Below are positions 12,883 through 19,475 of a stretch of DNA of 19,475 nt, one piece after another. Each line of letters starts with the position of its first letter. Positions within the stretch are counted from its first letter, which is position 1. A program made the position numbers and the translations under genes. The stretch lies in the NCBI GenBank assembly GCA_937968015.1, contig CALBSO010000041.1, forward strand, positions 1 through 19,475, in the 5' to 3' direction. Under the pieces are notes generated by a model. The model ran no database searches. It was given only the letters and a program-made list of their open reading frames with translations, and had not been told where the DNA came from. This DNA is from an uncultured Thermomicrobia bacterium. GTDB taxonomy: Bacteria > Chloroflexota > Chloroflexia > Thermomicrobiales > JALYUS01.

Positions 12883-14025
12883 TTAAAATGCCGCAAGTTC
12901 GCGCATCGCGGCGGCGATTTTCGCCGCATCAACCAGATATGCTGATTCTAGCAGGTGATTATATGGCATGGCAGGGGAGTCGGGGGCGGCGAGGCGGCGC
13001 ACGGGGGCATCAAGTTCCATGAATGCCTCGTCCGCGATGAAGGCGGCGAGTTCCGCGCCGAAGCCGTTCGTCTTGCTCGCCTCATGGACGACGAGCGCGC
13101 GGTGCGTCTTCGCGATTGACGCAAGGATCGCGGGCTTGTCGTACGGTTGGAGAGAGCGGAGGTCGAGCACTTCGGCGTCAATCCCGTCCGCCATCAGGCT
13201 TCCCGCCGCCTTGATCGCCTCATGCACCGTCGCGCCGTAGGTAATGACGGAGAGCGTCGTGCCGGGTCGGGCGATCCGCGCCATACCGAGCGGCACGAGC
13301 ACGTCATCTTCCGGCATCGGCTCGCGTAGGGAGCGGTAGAGCCGCTTGTGCTCGAAGAAGATCACCGGGTTCGGGTCGCGGATCGCCGCCTTGAGCATTC
13401 CTTTCGCATCGGACGGCGTGGCAGGCATCGCCACCTTCAGGCCCGGTACGACAAAGAGATTTTCCGGCGACTGGGAATGATAGAATCCGCCGTGAATGCC
13501 GCCGCCGATGGGGGCGCGCACGACCATCCGCAGGCGCGCGTCCCCATTCGAGCGATAGTGCATTTTCGCCATCTCGCTGAAGATCTGCTCGAGCGCTGAG
13601 TAGATGAAGTCCGCGAACTGGATCTCAATGACCGGCACGCTACCGAGGAGCGCCGCGCCAATGCCGAAGCCGGTAAAGCCACTCTCCGCGATTGGCGTGT
13701 CGAGGACGCGCTCGGGGCCGAATCGCTCGATCAACCCCTTCGTCGCACCGAAGACGCCGCCGCGTGGCCCAATGTCCTCGCCAAGCAGGAAAACACGCGG
13801 GTCGCGCTCCATCTCCTCCGCGAGCGCCTGATTGATCGCCTCGATCATCGTCACGCCGCTGCGGCTGTCAGTTCCCGTGACACCTGTTGGGGGAGAAAAA
13901 AGACCGTGGGCGACAGGGCCATGTTCGTCGTGGCTATCGTGGTGCTCGGTCGCCGTCATGCGATTCGGAGCGGCGGCGGCCTCCGTAAGTTCCTTCTCAA
14001 TCGTGGAGCGGGTCGAGACGGCCAT
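12883..14025 (-). CDS. bkdAB: 2-oxoacid dehydrogenase E1 component, beta subunit
   Basis: A 380-aa subunit forming the alpha2beta2 thiamine-diphosphate E1 enzyme that decarboxylates branched-chain 2-oxoacids. Family hallmarks are MIEAINQALAEEMERDPRVFLLGEDIG (about residues 60-86), GVFGATKGL, ERVLDTPIAESGFTGFGIGAA, GGGIHGGFYHSQSPE, and the transketolase C-terminal domain with EVLDLRSLQPYD. It is about 55 residues longer at the N-terminus than usual (about 325 aa), with a His/Asp-rich segment HHDSHDEHGPVAH at about 28-40. The start is nevertheless supported: ATG 14025 shares a base with the E1-alpha stop (TGATG) and GAGGAGGG lies five bases upstream, implying translational coupling. The extension is of unknown role. 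Confidence 0.93.
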   Translation of the reverse strand: MAVSTRSTIEKELTEAAAAPNRMTATEHHDSHDEHGPVAHGLFSPPTGVTGTDSRSGVTMIEAINQALAEEMERDPRVFLLGEDIGPRGGVFGATKGLIERFGPERVLDTPIAESGFTGFGIGAALLGSVPVIEIQFADFIYSALEQIFSEMAKMHYRSNGDARLRMVVRAPIGGGIHGGFYHSQSPENLFVVPGLKVAMPATPSDAKGMLKAAIRDPNPVIFFEHKRLYRSLREPMPEDDVLVPLGMARIARPGTTLSVITYGATVHEAIKAAGSLMADGIDAEVLDLRSLQPYDKPAILASIAKTHRALVVHEASKTNGFGAELAAFIADEAFMELDAPVRRLAAPDSPAMPYNHLLESAYLVDAAKIAAAMRELAAF

Positions 14026-15056
14026 CAGATTCCCTCCTCGACGGGGGCGTAGACACGGTCCGCAACGGTCACCGGGTCAGCCTCAGGCGCGGACTGCGCC
14101 GCCGCAACGGCCGCCGCGATCTCCTTACGAATGCGGGCACGGCGAGCGGCGATCTCATCCTCGGAGAGAAGGCCGCGCGCTTGCATGTACTCAACAATCC
14201 GGCGGAGCGGCTCACCCTCCTCCGCCTGCCGCACTTCCTCGCGCGTGCGATAGGTCATGTCATTGTCGTCTGAAGTATGCGGGAGGAGGCGGTACATCTT
14301 CGCCTCGATCAGCGTCGGCCCCTCCCCCGCGACGCCGCGTGCCCGCGCATCCCGCACGGCGGCATAGGTGGCGAAGGGGTCGGTGCCATCCACGATCACA
14401 CCGGGGAAACCGAAGGCCGCCGCGCGATCCGCGACATTCGGTACGGGCGATTGCTTGGACATCGGCACGGAGATCGCATAGCCGTTGTTTTCGCAGAGGA
14501 AGATGACCGGCAGTTTGTGCAGCGCGGCGAGCGAGCACGCCTCGTAGAAATCGCCCTTGCTGCTCGTCCCCTCACCGAAGCAGGTGATCGTCACGGCGCC
14601 CGTTGTGCCTTGCAGCCGCATCGCGTATGCGCCGCCCACCGCGTGGGGGATCTGCGTGCCCAAGGGGGCGGAGATCGAGGCGACATGGCGGGCCTGCGAG
14701 CCGAAATGGTGCGTCATCTGCCGCCCGCCGCTGATGCTGTCCGTTCCCTTGGCGAAGAACATCAGGAAGAGTTCGTTTGTCGTGAAGCCGAACCAGAGGG
14801 CAAGCCCGAGATCGCGATAATGCGGGAAGAGCCAGTCCTTTTTGGGGTCGAGCGCCCATGCCGCGCCCGCCTGTGCTGCTTCCTGCCCTCGGCAGGGCAC
14901 AACAAAGGGCGCTTTACCTTGCCGGTTCAGCGCCCACATCCGCTCGTCAATTTCGCGCGTGCGAAGCATCACATCGAAAATCTGGATCGCGTCGTCATCG
15001 CTGAGGCCGACCGTGCGGTGATCGGTCAGCGGTGCGATGGCAGTGAGGGTGGCCAT
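14025..15056 (-). CDS. bkdAA: 2-oxoacid dehydrogenase E1 component, alpha subunit (branched-chain type)
   Basis: A 343-aa subunit carrying the thiamine diphosphate motif GEG (161-163) through NN (190-191), with SSKGDFYEACSLAALHKLP between. The phrases GKAPFVVPCRGQEAAQAGAA, PHYRDLG, SGGRQMTHHFGS and SAPLGTQIPHAVG follow the branched-chain 2-oxoacid dehydrogenase E1-alpha pattern known from Geobacillus more than that of pyruvate dehydrogenases. The phosphorylation-loop region PHTSDDNDMTYR is present as in the family. Start ATG 15056 has AAAGGAG upstream. It is first in the operon with E1-beta and E2. The complex would supply branched acyl-CoA primers for fatty acids or degrade Val, Leu, Ile and 2-oxobutanoate; which of these applies is inference. 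Confidence 0.93.
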   Translation of the reverse strand: MATLTAIAPLTDHRTVGLSDDDAIQIFDVMLRTREIDERMWALNRQGKAPFVVPCRGQEAAQAGAAWALDPKKDWLFPHYRDLGLALWFGFTTNELFLMFFAKGTDSISGGRQMTHHFGSQARHVASISAPLGTQIPHAVGGAYAMRLQGTTGAVTITCFGEGTSSKGDFYEACSLAALHKLPVIFLCENNGYAISVPMSKQSPVPNVADRAAAFGFPGVIVDGTDPFATYAAVRDARARGVAGEGPTLIEAKMYRLLPHTSDDNDMTYRTREEVRQAEEGEPLRRIVEYMQARGLLSEDEIAARRARIRKEIAAAVAAAQSAPEADPVTVADRVYAPVEEGI

Positions 15057-15344
15057 GCGCCTGCTCCTTTGCCGATACGAGAGGTCATGCGTACATGCGC
15101 ATAGTACCATACGGTGAACCCGGTTGCAGCAATTTGGCGGTCGAAATCAGCGAATGGCTGCTGTACGTACTATACGACATGCGTTCGTCGCAGGTTACGT
15201 GCCGGGTGTGTGCTGAGTCTTTCGCAACGCGAGTGAATGATCCCGGCGAACAAGGTATGATACGATTCGTAGAGTGGAAATTGTCAAAACCATCGTGGCG
15301 AAGGATACGCACATACGGGGGTTATCTGTCGTGGTAGCACTTGC
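15057..15344. other. Divergent promoter region between the BCKDH operon and the dehydratase-like gene
   Basis: This 288-bp stretch is visibly less GC-rich than its surroundings and must hold both outward promoters. Toward the plus strand, TATGAT (15256-15261) is a good -10 with a poor -35, and TTGTCA (15281-15286) with GATACG (15304-15309) at 17-bp spacing is an alternative. Toward the minus strand, TACTAT (complement of atagta at 15101-15106) is a weak -10 candidate. A small palindrome atgcgcat sits at 15095-15102. An 80-codon open frame (15095-15337) runs across it but is poorly supported. Confidence 0.4.
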
Positions 15345-16301
15345 ATGACACCGTTGCCACATCGCCTATCGCTCGAACGCATCGAGCAGGCCGCGCGCAT
15401 CATTGACCCAATCTTCTTGAACTCGCCACAGTTCGTATGCGAACCCCTCAGTGATGAACTGGGTGTGCGGCTGATGCTCAAGATCGAGACGCTCAACCCG
15501 CTCCGCTCGTTCAAGGGGCGCGGCGCGGACTATTGCGTCTCTCAACTCCCCGCCGATGCGCGCCTTGTCTGTGCGAGTGCGGGAAATTTCGGCCAGGCGA
15601 TGGCGTATGCATGCCGCAAACGCGGTCTCGTGCTGACGGTCTACGCGAGCGTCAACGCGAACGCGTTCAAGGTCGAACGGATGCGTGCGCTCGGCGCGAA
15701 CGTGGTGCTGCACGGTGAGGATTTTGATGCCGCCAAGATCGAAGCCAAGCGTTTCGCATCGCAAACCGGTGCGCGCATGATCGAGGACAGCCTTGACCCC
15801 GCTACCGGGGAAGGGGCGGGCACCATCGGGCTTGAACTCCTCGCGTTCCCCGAGCGTTTGGAAACGCTGCTCGTGCCGCTCGGCAACGGCGCGATGCTCG
15901 CGGGGGTAGCCAGGGTCATGAAAGCCCGCAGCCCGGAGACACGGGTGATTGCCGTGCAGTCCACCGGAGCGCCCGCGATGGTCGAATCGTGGCGTGCAGG
16001 TCGGGTCATCGCCCATGAACGGATGGATACCATCGCCGACGGCATCGGGGTGCGCGTGCCGGTCCCGGAAGCGCTCGCCGATCTGCGTGGTCTCGTGGAC
16101 GATGCGCTCCTCGTGCGCGACGAGACGATCATCGCGGGCATGCGCCTGCTCCACCGCCACGCCGGCGTGGTTGTGGAACCGTCCGGCGCAGTCGGCGTCG
16201 CCGCGATTCTCGAACATCCCGCAGTGTTCCGGGACCGGCTCGTCGGTACGATCGTCTGCGGCGGCAATCTGACGGTGGAGCAGATGCATGCGTGGCTGTG
16301 A
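15345..16301 (+). CDS. PLP-dependent threonine/serine dehydratase-like enzyme (fold type II)
   Basis: A 318-aa fold-type II pyridoxal-phosphate enzyme. The Schiff-base lysine is Lys57 (RSFKGRGA), the substrate carboxylate loop is SAGNFGQ (78-84), and the phosphate-binding loop is GNGAM (180-184), a variant of the usual GGGGL. The near-C-terminal VVEPSGAVGVAA also fits serine/threonine dehydratases. The length matches the catabolic single-domain type, with no ACT regulatory domain. Threonine would give 2-oxobutanoate and ammonia. It lies divergent from a branched-chain 2-oxoacid dehydrogenase operon able to use 2-oxobutanoate, which supports but does not prove threonine as substrate. Serine, diaminopropionate or hydroxyaspartate relatives remain possible. 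The ribosome site is weak. Confidence 0.85.
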   Translation: MTPLPHRLSLERIEQAARIIDPIFLNSPQFVCEPLSDELGVRLMLKIETLNPLRSFKGRGADYCVSQLPADARLVCASAGNFGQAMAYACRKRGLVLTVYASVNANAFKVERMRALGANVVLHGEDFDAAKIEAKRFASQTGARMIEDSLDPATGEGAGTIGLELLAFPERLETLLVPLGNGAMLAGVARVMKARSPETRVIAVQSTGAPAMVESWRAGRVIAHERMDTIADGIGVRVPVPEALADLRGLVDDALLVRDETIIAGMRLLHRHAGVVVEPSGAVGVAAILEHPAVFRDRLVGTIVCGGNLTVEQMHAWL

Positions 16302-16424
16302 ACCACCTTGCTCCGTAACAAATCTCCTGCGATGCATCACTATTAAGAAGATAAAAAGCGTCATGATCGCAGGGCTGCGTCCGGGCGCCGTCATTCCGCT
16401 ACATTGTTGGGATGACCCGCTCTC

Positions 16425-17879
16425 TCAATAGTGAAACTCCGCATAGACGACGTCGCCGGGGATGGTGCGAACGGTCATCTTTTCGCCGTTGAGGGAGGCG
16501 GGGACGGCGCGTTCAGGACCGGAGAAAGGCACCTTGAATGCCGAATCGGTCGGGATACCCTCTTTGACGCCGGGCACGGGCACACCATCGAGCAGATGCT
16601 TGTCGCGGCCGGTGGCGACGTAGCCGCGCGGGCGAGTGAAGATGACCACTCCCTGGTTCGCGATCGGCGCGTCCTCCGCGAGGCGCATCGAGACGACTGA
16701 CGACGAGCGCGGGAAGGGCGACCGGAAGATGTGCCGGATTGCCGCGCCGGGCTGCTGGATGACGAACTCGTAATTGGCCGTCGGACTGCCCGTGAACGTG
16801 CCCCACGAGCCGTCCGCGCTCGTCATCATTTGATGCACCGGCGCGCCGATTCGCGCGCCCGTCGCCGGATCAACCGCGAAGATCGTCACGGCGATCCCCG
16901 CGACGGGGAGGTTGGTCGGCACCTTGTTCTCGTAGCCGGTGATCAGGCCGGAAAGTCGCACGCTGCTCTCCGGTGTACTATCGGCGCTGGCGGTGTGTCC
17001 GGTGATGAAGCGGAACATTTCGGCGAACGCACGCGCGCTGAACGCCGTCTCGCGATGGTCAATTCCTTCGAGGATGACGTTCGTCGCGCCCTTCAGTTCC
17101 GGCGCGTCGTAACTGATATTCGAGGGAGCGCCCGTGCCGAGCATTGGCTGGGCGTACTTGTCGAACTTATCGCTACGGATTGTCATGAACGCCACGCCCA
17201 GTACGACCTCGCTCCCCGCGTTCAGTTCCTGCATGAAGCGGCTCGCGCCGTTAAATTCGCTGTTGTTGCCGGGCGCGCTGTAGACGCCGTGATTGACCCC
17301 GCCACCGAGCACGACATGGCTGACTTTCTCCGCGCCGCCATGCTTGACGTAGTTACGGATCGAGTTCGCCCCGCGCGAGTTGCCAACGAGGGCGAGTTTG
17401 GACGCGCCGGTCTGCGCCAGCACCGCGTCCACTTTGGCCGCGAGTTGGGTGCGCTGCTCCTCCGTGCCCGAGCGGCCCGGCTGCGGAATCGCGTCGTCGT
17501 CCCGCGCCGTTGGATTGGGATAGTCAATTGCAAAGAGCCGCTCGCGCGGGTAGCCGTTCGATTCGAAACGCCAGAGCGTCGTGATCCAGAGCGCCGAGGA
17601 GTCGCTGTTGCCATGCACGAAGAGGATGGGTGAGTTGGTACTGTTCGCGCCCGTCGTGATTGATGCCGCCGGTGCGGTGGCGGGCGCGGCGGTTGATCGT
17701 GCGGGTGGCGCAGTCGTCGCTGCCGGGGCCGACGTGGGCGGATTGGTCGGAGTGGGCGATGCATTGCCGCACGCGGCGAGCAGCGTGGGCAGCGCCGCGC
17801 CCGAGAGGCCCGTCATCGCCCCGCGCCAGACGAACGCACGCCGCGAACACCGAACATCGAACGTCCCGTCTGCGTGCAT
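16425..17879 (-). CDS. Tat-exported lipoprotein lipase/esterase (alpha/beta hydrolase)
   Basis: A 484-aa predicted cell-surface hydrolase. The N-terminus has a twin-arginine motif CSRRAFVWRG (Arg13-Arg14), a hydrophobic segment, and lipobox LLAAC with Cys37 as the lipid-anchored residue. A Thr/Pro/Ala-rich tether (about 40-80) leads to an alpha/beta hydrolase domain: oxyanion HGNSD (about 89-93), nucleophile Ser168 in GNSRG, an Asp near 237-240 (IRSDKFD), and His275 (EGIDHRE). A beta-rich C-terminal region (about 300-400; SGLITGYENKVPTNLPVAGIAVTIF) resembles carboxypeptidase-regulatory or Ig-like domains, perhaps for substrate or wall binding. Start ATG 17879 is chosen because it places the Tat signal correctly and has aagggag upstream. 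Substrate may be an ester, lipid or polyester. The 123-bp gap to the convergent gene shows no strong terminator. Confidence 0.85.
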   Translation of the reverse strand: MHADGTFDVRCSRRAFVWRGAMTGLSGAALPTLLAACGNASPTPTNPPTSAPAATTAPPARSTAAPATAPAASITTGANSTNSPILFVHGNSDSSALWITTLWRFESNGYPRERLFAIDYPNPTARDDDAIPQPGRSGTEEQRTQLAAKVDAVLAQTGASKLALVGNSRGANSIRNYVKHGGAEKVSHVVLGGGVNHGVYSAPGNNSEFNGASRFMQELNAGSEVVLGVAFMTIRSDKFDKYAQPMLGTGAPSNISYDAPELKGATNVILEGIDHRETAFSARAFAEMFRFITGHTASADSTPESSVRLSGLITGYENKVPTNLPVAGIAVTIFAVDPATGARIGAPVHQMMTSADGSWGTFTGSPTANYEFVIQQPGAAIRHIFRSPFPRSSSVVSMRLAEDAPIANQGVVIFTRPRGYVATGRDKHLLDGVPVPGVKEGIPTDSAFKVPFSGPERAVPASLNGEKMTVRTIPGDVVYAEFHY

Positions 17880-18038
17880 CTCCGTTGCTCCCTTCCGTGT
17901 CTCGCCGTCATCCGTCGCGTGTTGTCCATTCTTCCTTGATTGTCGCACAGTGCCAGATACAGATAGAGAGGCGCCCGCTCCTGATGCGACACAATTGCGC
18001 TGTGTGCAACCGTCCATCGCGGCGATTCCGTGTTCGTG

Positions 18039-18044
18039 TACAAT
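18039..18044 (+). promoter_or_regulatory. Candidate -10 box for the truncated FAH gene
   Basis: TACAAT lies 49 bases before ATG 18093, in the divergent gap facing the lipoprotein gene. No fitting -35 is seen. It may now drive the FAH stub and, by read-through, the ROK gene. Confidence 0.35.
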
Positions 18045-18092
18045 GCAACGAACATCTCTTTGCGAGCACGCGAAACGAGGGGGGAAGTGACG

Positions 18093-18242
18093 ATGGCAGG
18101 GGAACCGGCGATCCGTTTTGTGCGGTACGAGCATGGGGGCGCGGCGCGGTATGGCGTGCTCGACGGCGACATCTACGCGATCACTGTCGAGGGCGTCGGC
18201 ACGCTGACGAACCCCTGCGTCGCCGAAGATGATAAGGACTAG
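18093..18242 (+). pseudogene. N-terminal fragment of a fumarylacetoacetate hydrolase (FAH) family gene
   Basis: ATG 18093, preceded by gagggggaag, begins IRFVRYEHGGAARYGVLDGDIYAI, the characteristic N-terminal domain of FAH/2-hydroxyhepta-2,4-diene-1,7-dioate isomerase family proteins (normally about 250-290 aa). Only about 45 family-like residues remain. The frame then enters a palindromic repeat, which supplies the last residues (DDKD) and the TAG stop at 18240-18242. The catalytic, metal-binding C-terminal domain is absent from the following sequence, which becomes the ROK gene. This looks like a deletion or rearrangement with the repeat at the breakpoint. A deliberate short protein is less likely. 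Confidence 0.75.
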
Positions 18243-18297
18243 GGACTAAGGACTGAGTGAGGCGCCGATCTCACGTAGTCCTTAATCCTTCGTCCTT
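18234..18297. repeat. Palindromic repeat (aaggact word) at the FAH breakpoint
   Basis: The left arm aaggactagggactaaggact (18234-18254) is complementary to 18277-18297 at 18 of 21 positions, with a 22-base loop containing ggcgcc. The arms are themselves built from tandem copies of the heptamer aaggact/gggact. It occupies the junction between the truncated FAH frame and the ROK gene. Confidence 0.75.
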
Positions 18298-18316
18298 CCG
18301 ACCAAAGGGAGGGCGC

Positions 18317-19351
18317 GTGCAATCGGAGTGGGCCGACGACGGAGACGATTCGCTGCGGGGGTTTGACCTCGGTAGCCAATGGGACTCGGTGCTTGCCACC
18401 GGAGGATACGTCGTGGGCATCGAAGTCTCGGGGCGGGGGCAGCGCGTGGCGGTGGCGGATCTGCGCGGGCGGATCGTTGAGCGCACGCCGGTGGAGGGGG
18501 ACGCCTCGCTCTCGGCGGATGATCTGCGGCTCCGGCTCCGCAACCTCGTCACCGAGACACTGAAGAAGGCGAACATCCTGATGGATCGCGTCGTCCGTAT
18601 CGGCGTCGCCTTCGGCGGGCCGGTGGATGCCGGGCGCGGCGTCATCTTGTATTCGCCCCGCACTCCGGGCTACGACAATTTGCCGATTGCCGCCGTCCTC
18701 GAAAATGACCTCAAGGTGCCGACCTTCCTCGATAACGACGCCCGCGCTGCCGCCCTTGGCGAGGCGATCTTCGGGGCGGGGCGGGGCGAGGAGCACATCA
18801 TCTACGTCCATCTCGGCACGGGTGTCGGCGGCGGCATCATCCTCAACGGCCAGTTGCAGCAGGGTGTGACGACGACGGCAGGCGAGATCGGCAATGTAAT
18901 TGTCAACCCCGACGCGCATCAGGGCGGCGGGCGACCGGGCCGACTCGAAGCGTACGCCTCAGCGCGGGCAATCATGCAGCACGCGCGGGAGCGCGCCATC
19001 GCGGCGGGTGACGAGAGCGTGCTGCTCACCGGCGGCGCGCTGACGCCGAAGAAGGTCTTCGAGGCAGCGCGCGATGGCGATCGTGCGGCGCAAGAGACGG
19101 TGGACGAGGCGGTACGCATGCTCGGCCTCGCCCTCGCCAACCTCGTCACAACGTTGAATCCTGGCGTGATCATCGTCGGCGGGCAGGTGGCGGAGGCGGG
19201 GCCGCTCCTCTTCGAGCCGCTCCGCTCGACGATCCGCCAGTACGCGATGGACGTGCCCGGCCGCGCCGTTCGCATCGCCCCCGCCGAACTGAAAGCGGAC
19301 GCCCCCCTTGTCGGCGCAGTCGCCATGGCCCTGCAAAGCCTGAACCGGTGA
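18317..19351 (+). CDS. ROK-family sugar kinase-like protein with degenerate motifs
   Basis: A 344-aa protein of the ROK (repressor, ORF, kinase) fold. Conserved parts are VAFGGPVDAGRGVILYSPRTPGYDNLPI (about 98-125), the catalytic-type Asp141 in FLDNDARAAALGEA, the GTGVGGGI loop (167-174), TTTAGEIG, and the C-terminal NPGVIIVGG. Deviations: the N-terminal phosphate motif DxGGT is replaced by EVSGR (GIEVSGRG), and the zinc site GHxxV...CxCGxxGCxE has become GNVIVNPDAHQGGGRPGRLE, with all its cysteines and the histidine missing. It may be a zinc-free kinase or a non-catalytic sugar-binding homologue. GTG 18317, behind gggaggg, is preferred; the earlier GTG 18257 lies inside the palindromic repeat. 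There is no helix-turn-helix domain, so it is not a classic ROK repressor. Confidence 0.85.
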   Translation: MQSEWADDGDDSLRGFDLGSQWDSVLATGGYVVGIEVSGRGQRVAVADLRGRIVERTPVEGDASLSADDLRLRLRNLVTETLKKANILMDRVVRIGVAFGGPVDAGRGVILYSPRTPGYDNLPIAAVLENDLKVPTFLDNDARAAALGEAIFGAGRGEEHIIYVHLGTGVGGGIILNGQLQQGVTTTAGEIGNVIVNPDAHQGGGRPGRLEAYASARAIMQHARERAIAAGDESVLLTGGALTPKKVFEAARDGDRAAQETVDEAVRMLGLALANLVTTLNPGVIIVGGQVAEAGPLLFEPLRSTIRQYAMDVPGRAVRIAPAELKADAPLVGAVAMALQSLNR

Positions 19352-19368
19352 TGAGGAACGATGAACTG

Positions 19369-19446
19369 CAGAGACACAGAGGGCAGAGAGAAAGAAGAGG
19401 AGAAGGTGGAAGATTTTTCTCCCTCTTTGTGCCCTCTGTGTCTCTG
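19369..19446. repeat. Palindromic intergenic repeat, CACAGAGACACAGAG family, copy 2
   Basis: cagagacacagagggca (19369-19385) is the exact reverse complement of tgccctctgtgtctctg (19430-19446). The interior is purine-rich on the left (agagaaagaagaggagaagg) and pyrimidine-rich on the right. The outer word is the same as in copy 1 at 61-209 (ccacagagacacagag), and both copies end in ctctgtggtt. It begins 17 bases after the ROK stop and could also act in termination, though no T-run follows. Confidence 0.8.
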
Positions 19447-19475
19447 TGGTTAAAAATGTGAAGGTGGTATGGCGG

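Noticed and set aside
14277..15104. 275-aa plus-strand frame opposite E1-alpha
   Set aside because: It is antisense to a strongly conserved gene, has an Arg/His-rich shadow composition and no recognisable motif.
16326..16373. Inverted repeat CCTGCGAT/ATCGCAGG as terminator between convergent genes
   Set aside because: Only 8 bp arms around a 32-base loop and no adjacent T-run; too weak to call.
15366..16394. 342-aa minus-strand frame opposite the PLP enzyme
   Set aside because: The plus strand has the lysine, phosphate loop and C-terminal motifs of fold-type II enzymes; the antisense frame shows none.
18257..18316. Upstream GTG 18257 as start of the ROK protein
   Set aside because: It lies inside the aaggact palindrome with no ribosome site; GTG 18317 follows gggaggg and gives a usual ROK length.
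1..19475. CRISPR array, tRNA or rRNA genes, phage or conjugative genes
   Set aside because: No regularly spaced direct repeats, no cloverleaf or ribosomal RNA sequence and no integrase, transposase or structural phage protein were seen on either strand.

Overview
The window is a GC-rich bacterial chromosome segment carrying ordinary metabolic genes: amino-acid metabolism, molybdenum cofactor, superoxide dismutase and a branched-chain 2-oxoacid dehydrogenase. These are interleaved with an unusual number of short palindromic repeats. Gene content, Shine-Dalgarno-led starts, frequent GTG starts and the 'word-like' hairpin repeats would fit a Chloroflexota (Thermomicrobia-like) or related organism. 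That placement is an inference and no marker gene here settles it. I see no rRNA, tRNA, CRISPR array or phage genes.

Layout, left to right. (1) 1-1147: the probable tail of threonine synthase, a CACAGAGACACAGAG-type palindromic repeat, then homoserine kinase (thrB). (2) 1183-1794: a RelB/RelE-like toxin-antitoxin pair whose toxin is broken by a 69-bp element with 18-bp perfect terminal inverted repeats and an 8-bp target duplication. (3) 1820-2581: a SAM methyltransferase, facing a two-gene minus-strand set (GH2 glycosidase, then an enolase-superfamily acid-sugar dehydratase-like enzyme) across a 24-bp-stem hairpin. (4) 5883-11403: a plus-strand run comprising a secreted membrane-anchored protein, an SDR reductase, moaA, Mn/Fe superoxide dismutase, a Cys-rich membrane protein, a cupin and an EamA transporter. 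(5) 15056-11448 on the minus strand: a tight operon for E1-alpha, E1-beta and E2 of a branched-chain 2-oxoacid dehydrogenase, divergent from a PLP threonine/serine dehydratase-like gene (15345-16301). (6) 17879-16425 on the minus strand: a Tat-exported lipoprotein lipase/esterase. (7) 18093-19351: the N-terminal stub of a fumarylacetoacetate-hydrolase-family gene cut off by another palindromic repeat, then a ROK-family protein that has lost family-defining motifs. The window ends in a second copy of the CACAGAGACACAGAG repeat.

Functional links: thrC/thrB make threonine. A threonine dehydratase would give 2-oxobutanoate, which branched-chain 2-oxoacid dehydrogenases can oxidise, so the divergent dehydratase/BCKDH arrangement makes metabolic sense. 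The GH2 and enolase-superfamily genes look like a small glycoside or acid-sugar catabolic unit. The most striking feature is the damage and decoration caused by small non-coding repeats: one splits a toxin gene, one truncates a FAH gene, one sits inside the thr operon immediately before thrB, and one pair of inverted words lies in frame in the E2 linker.
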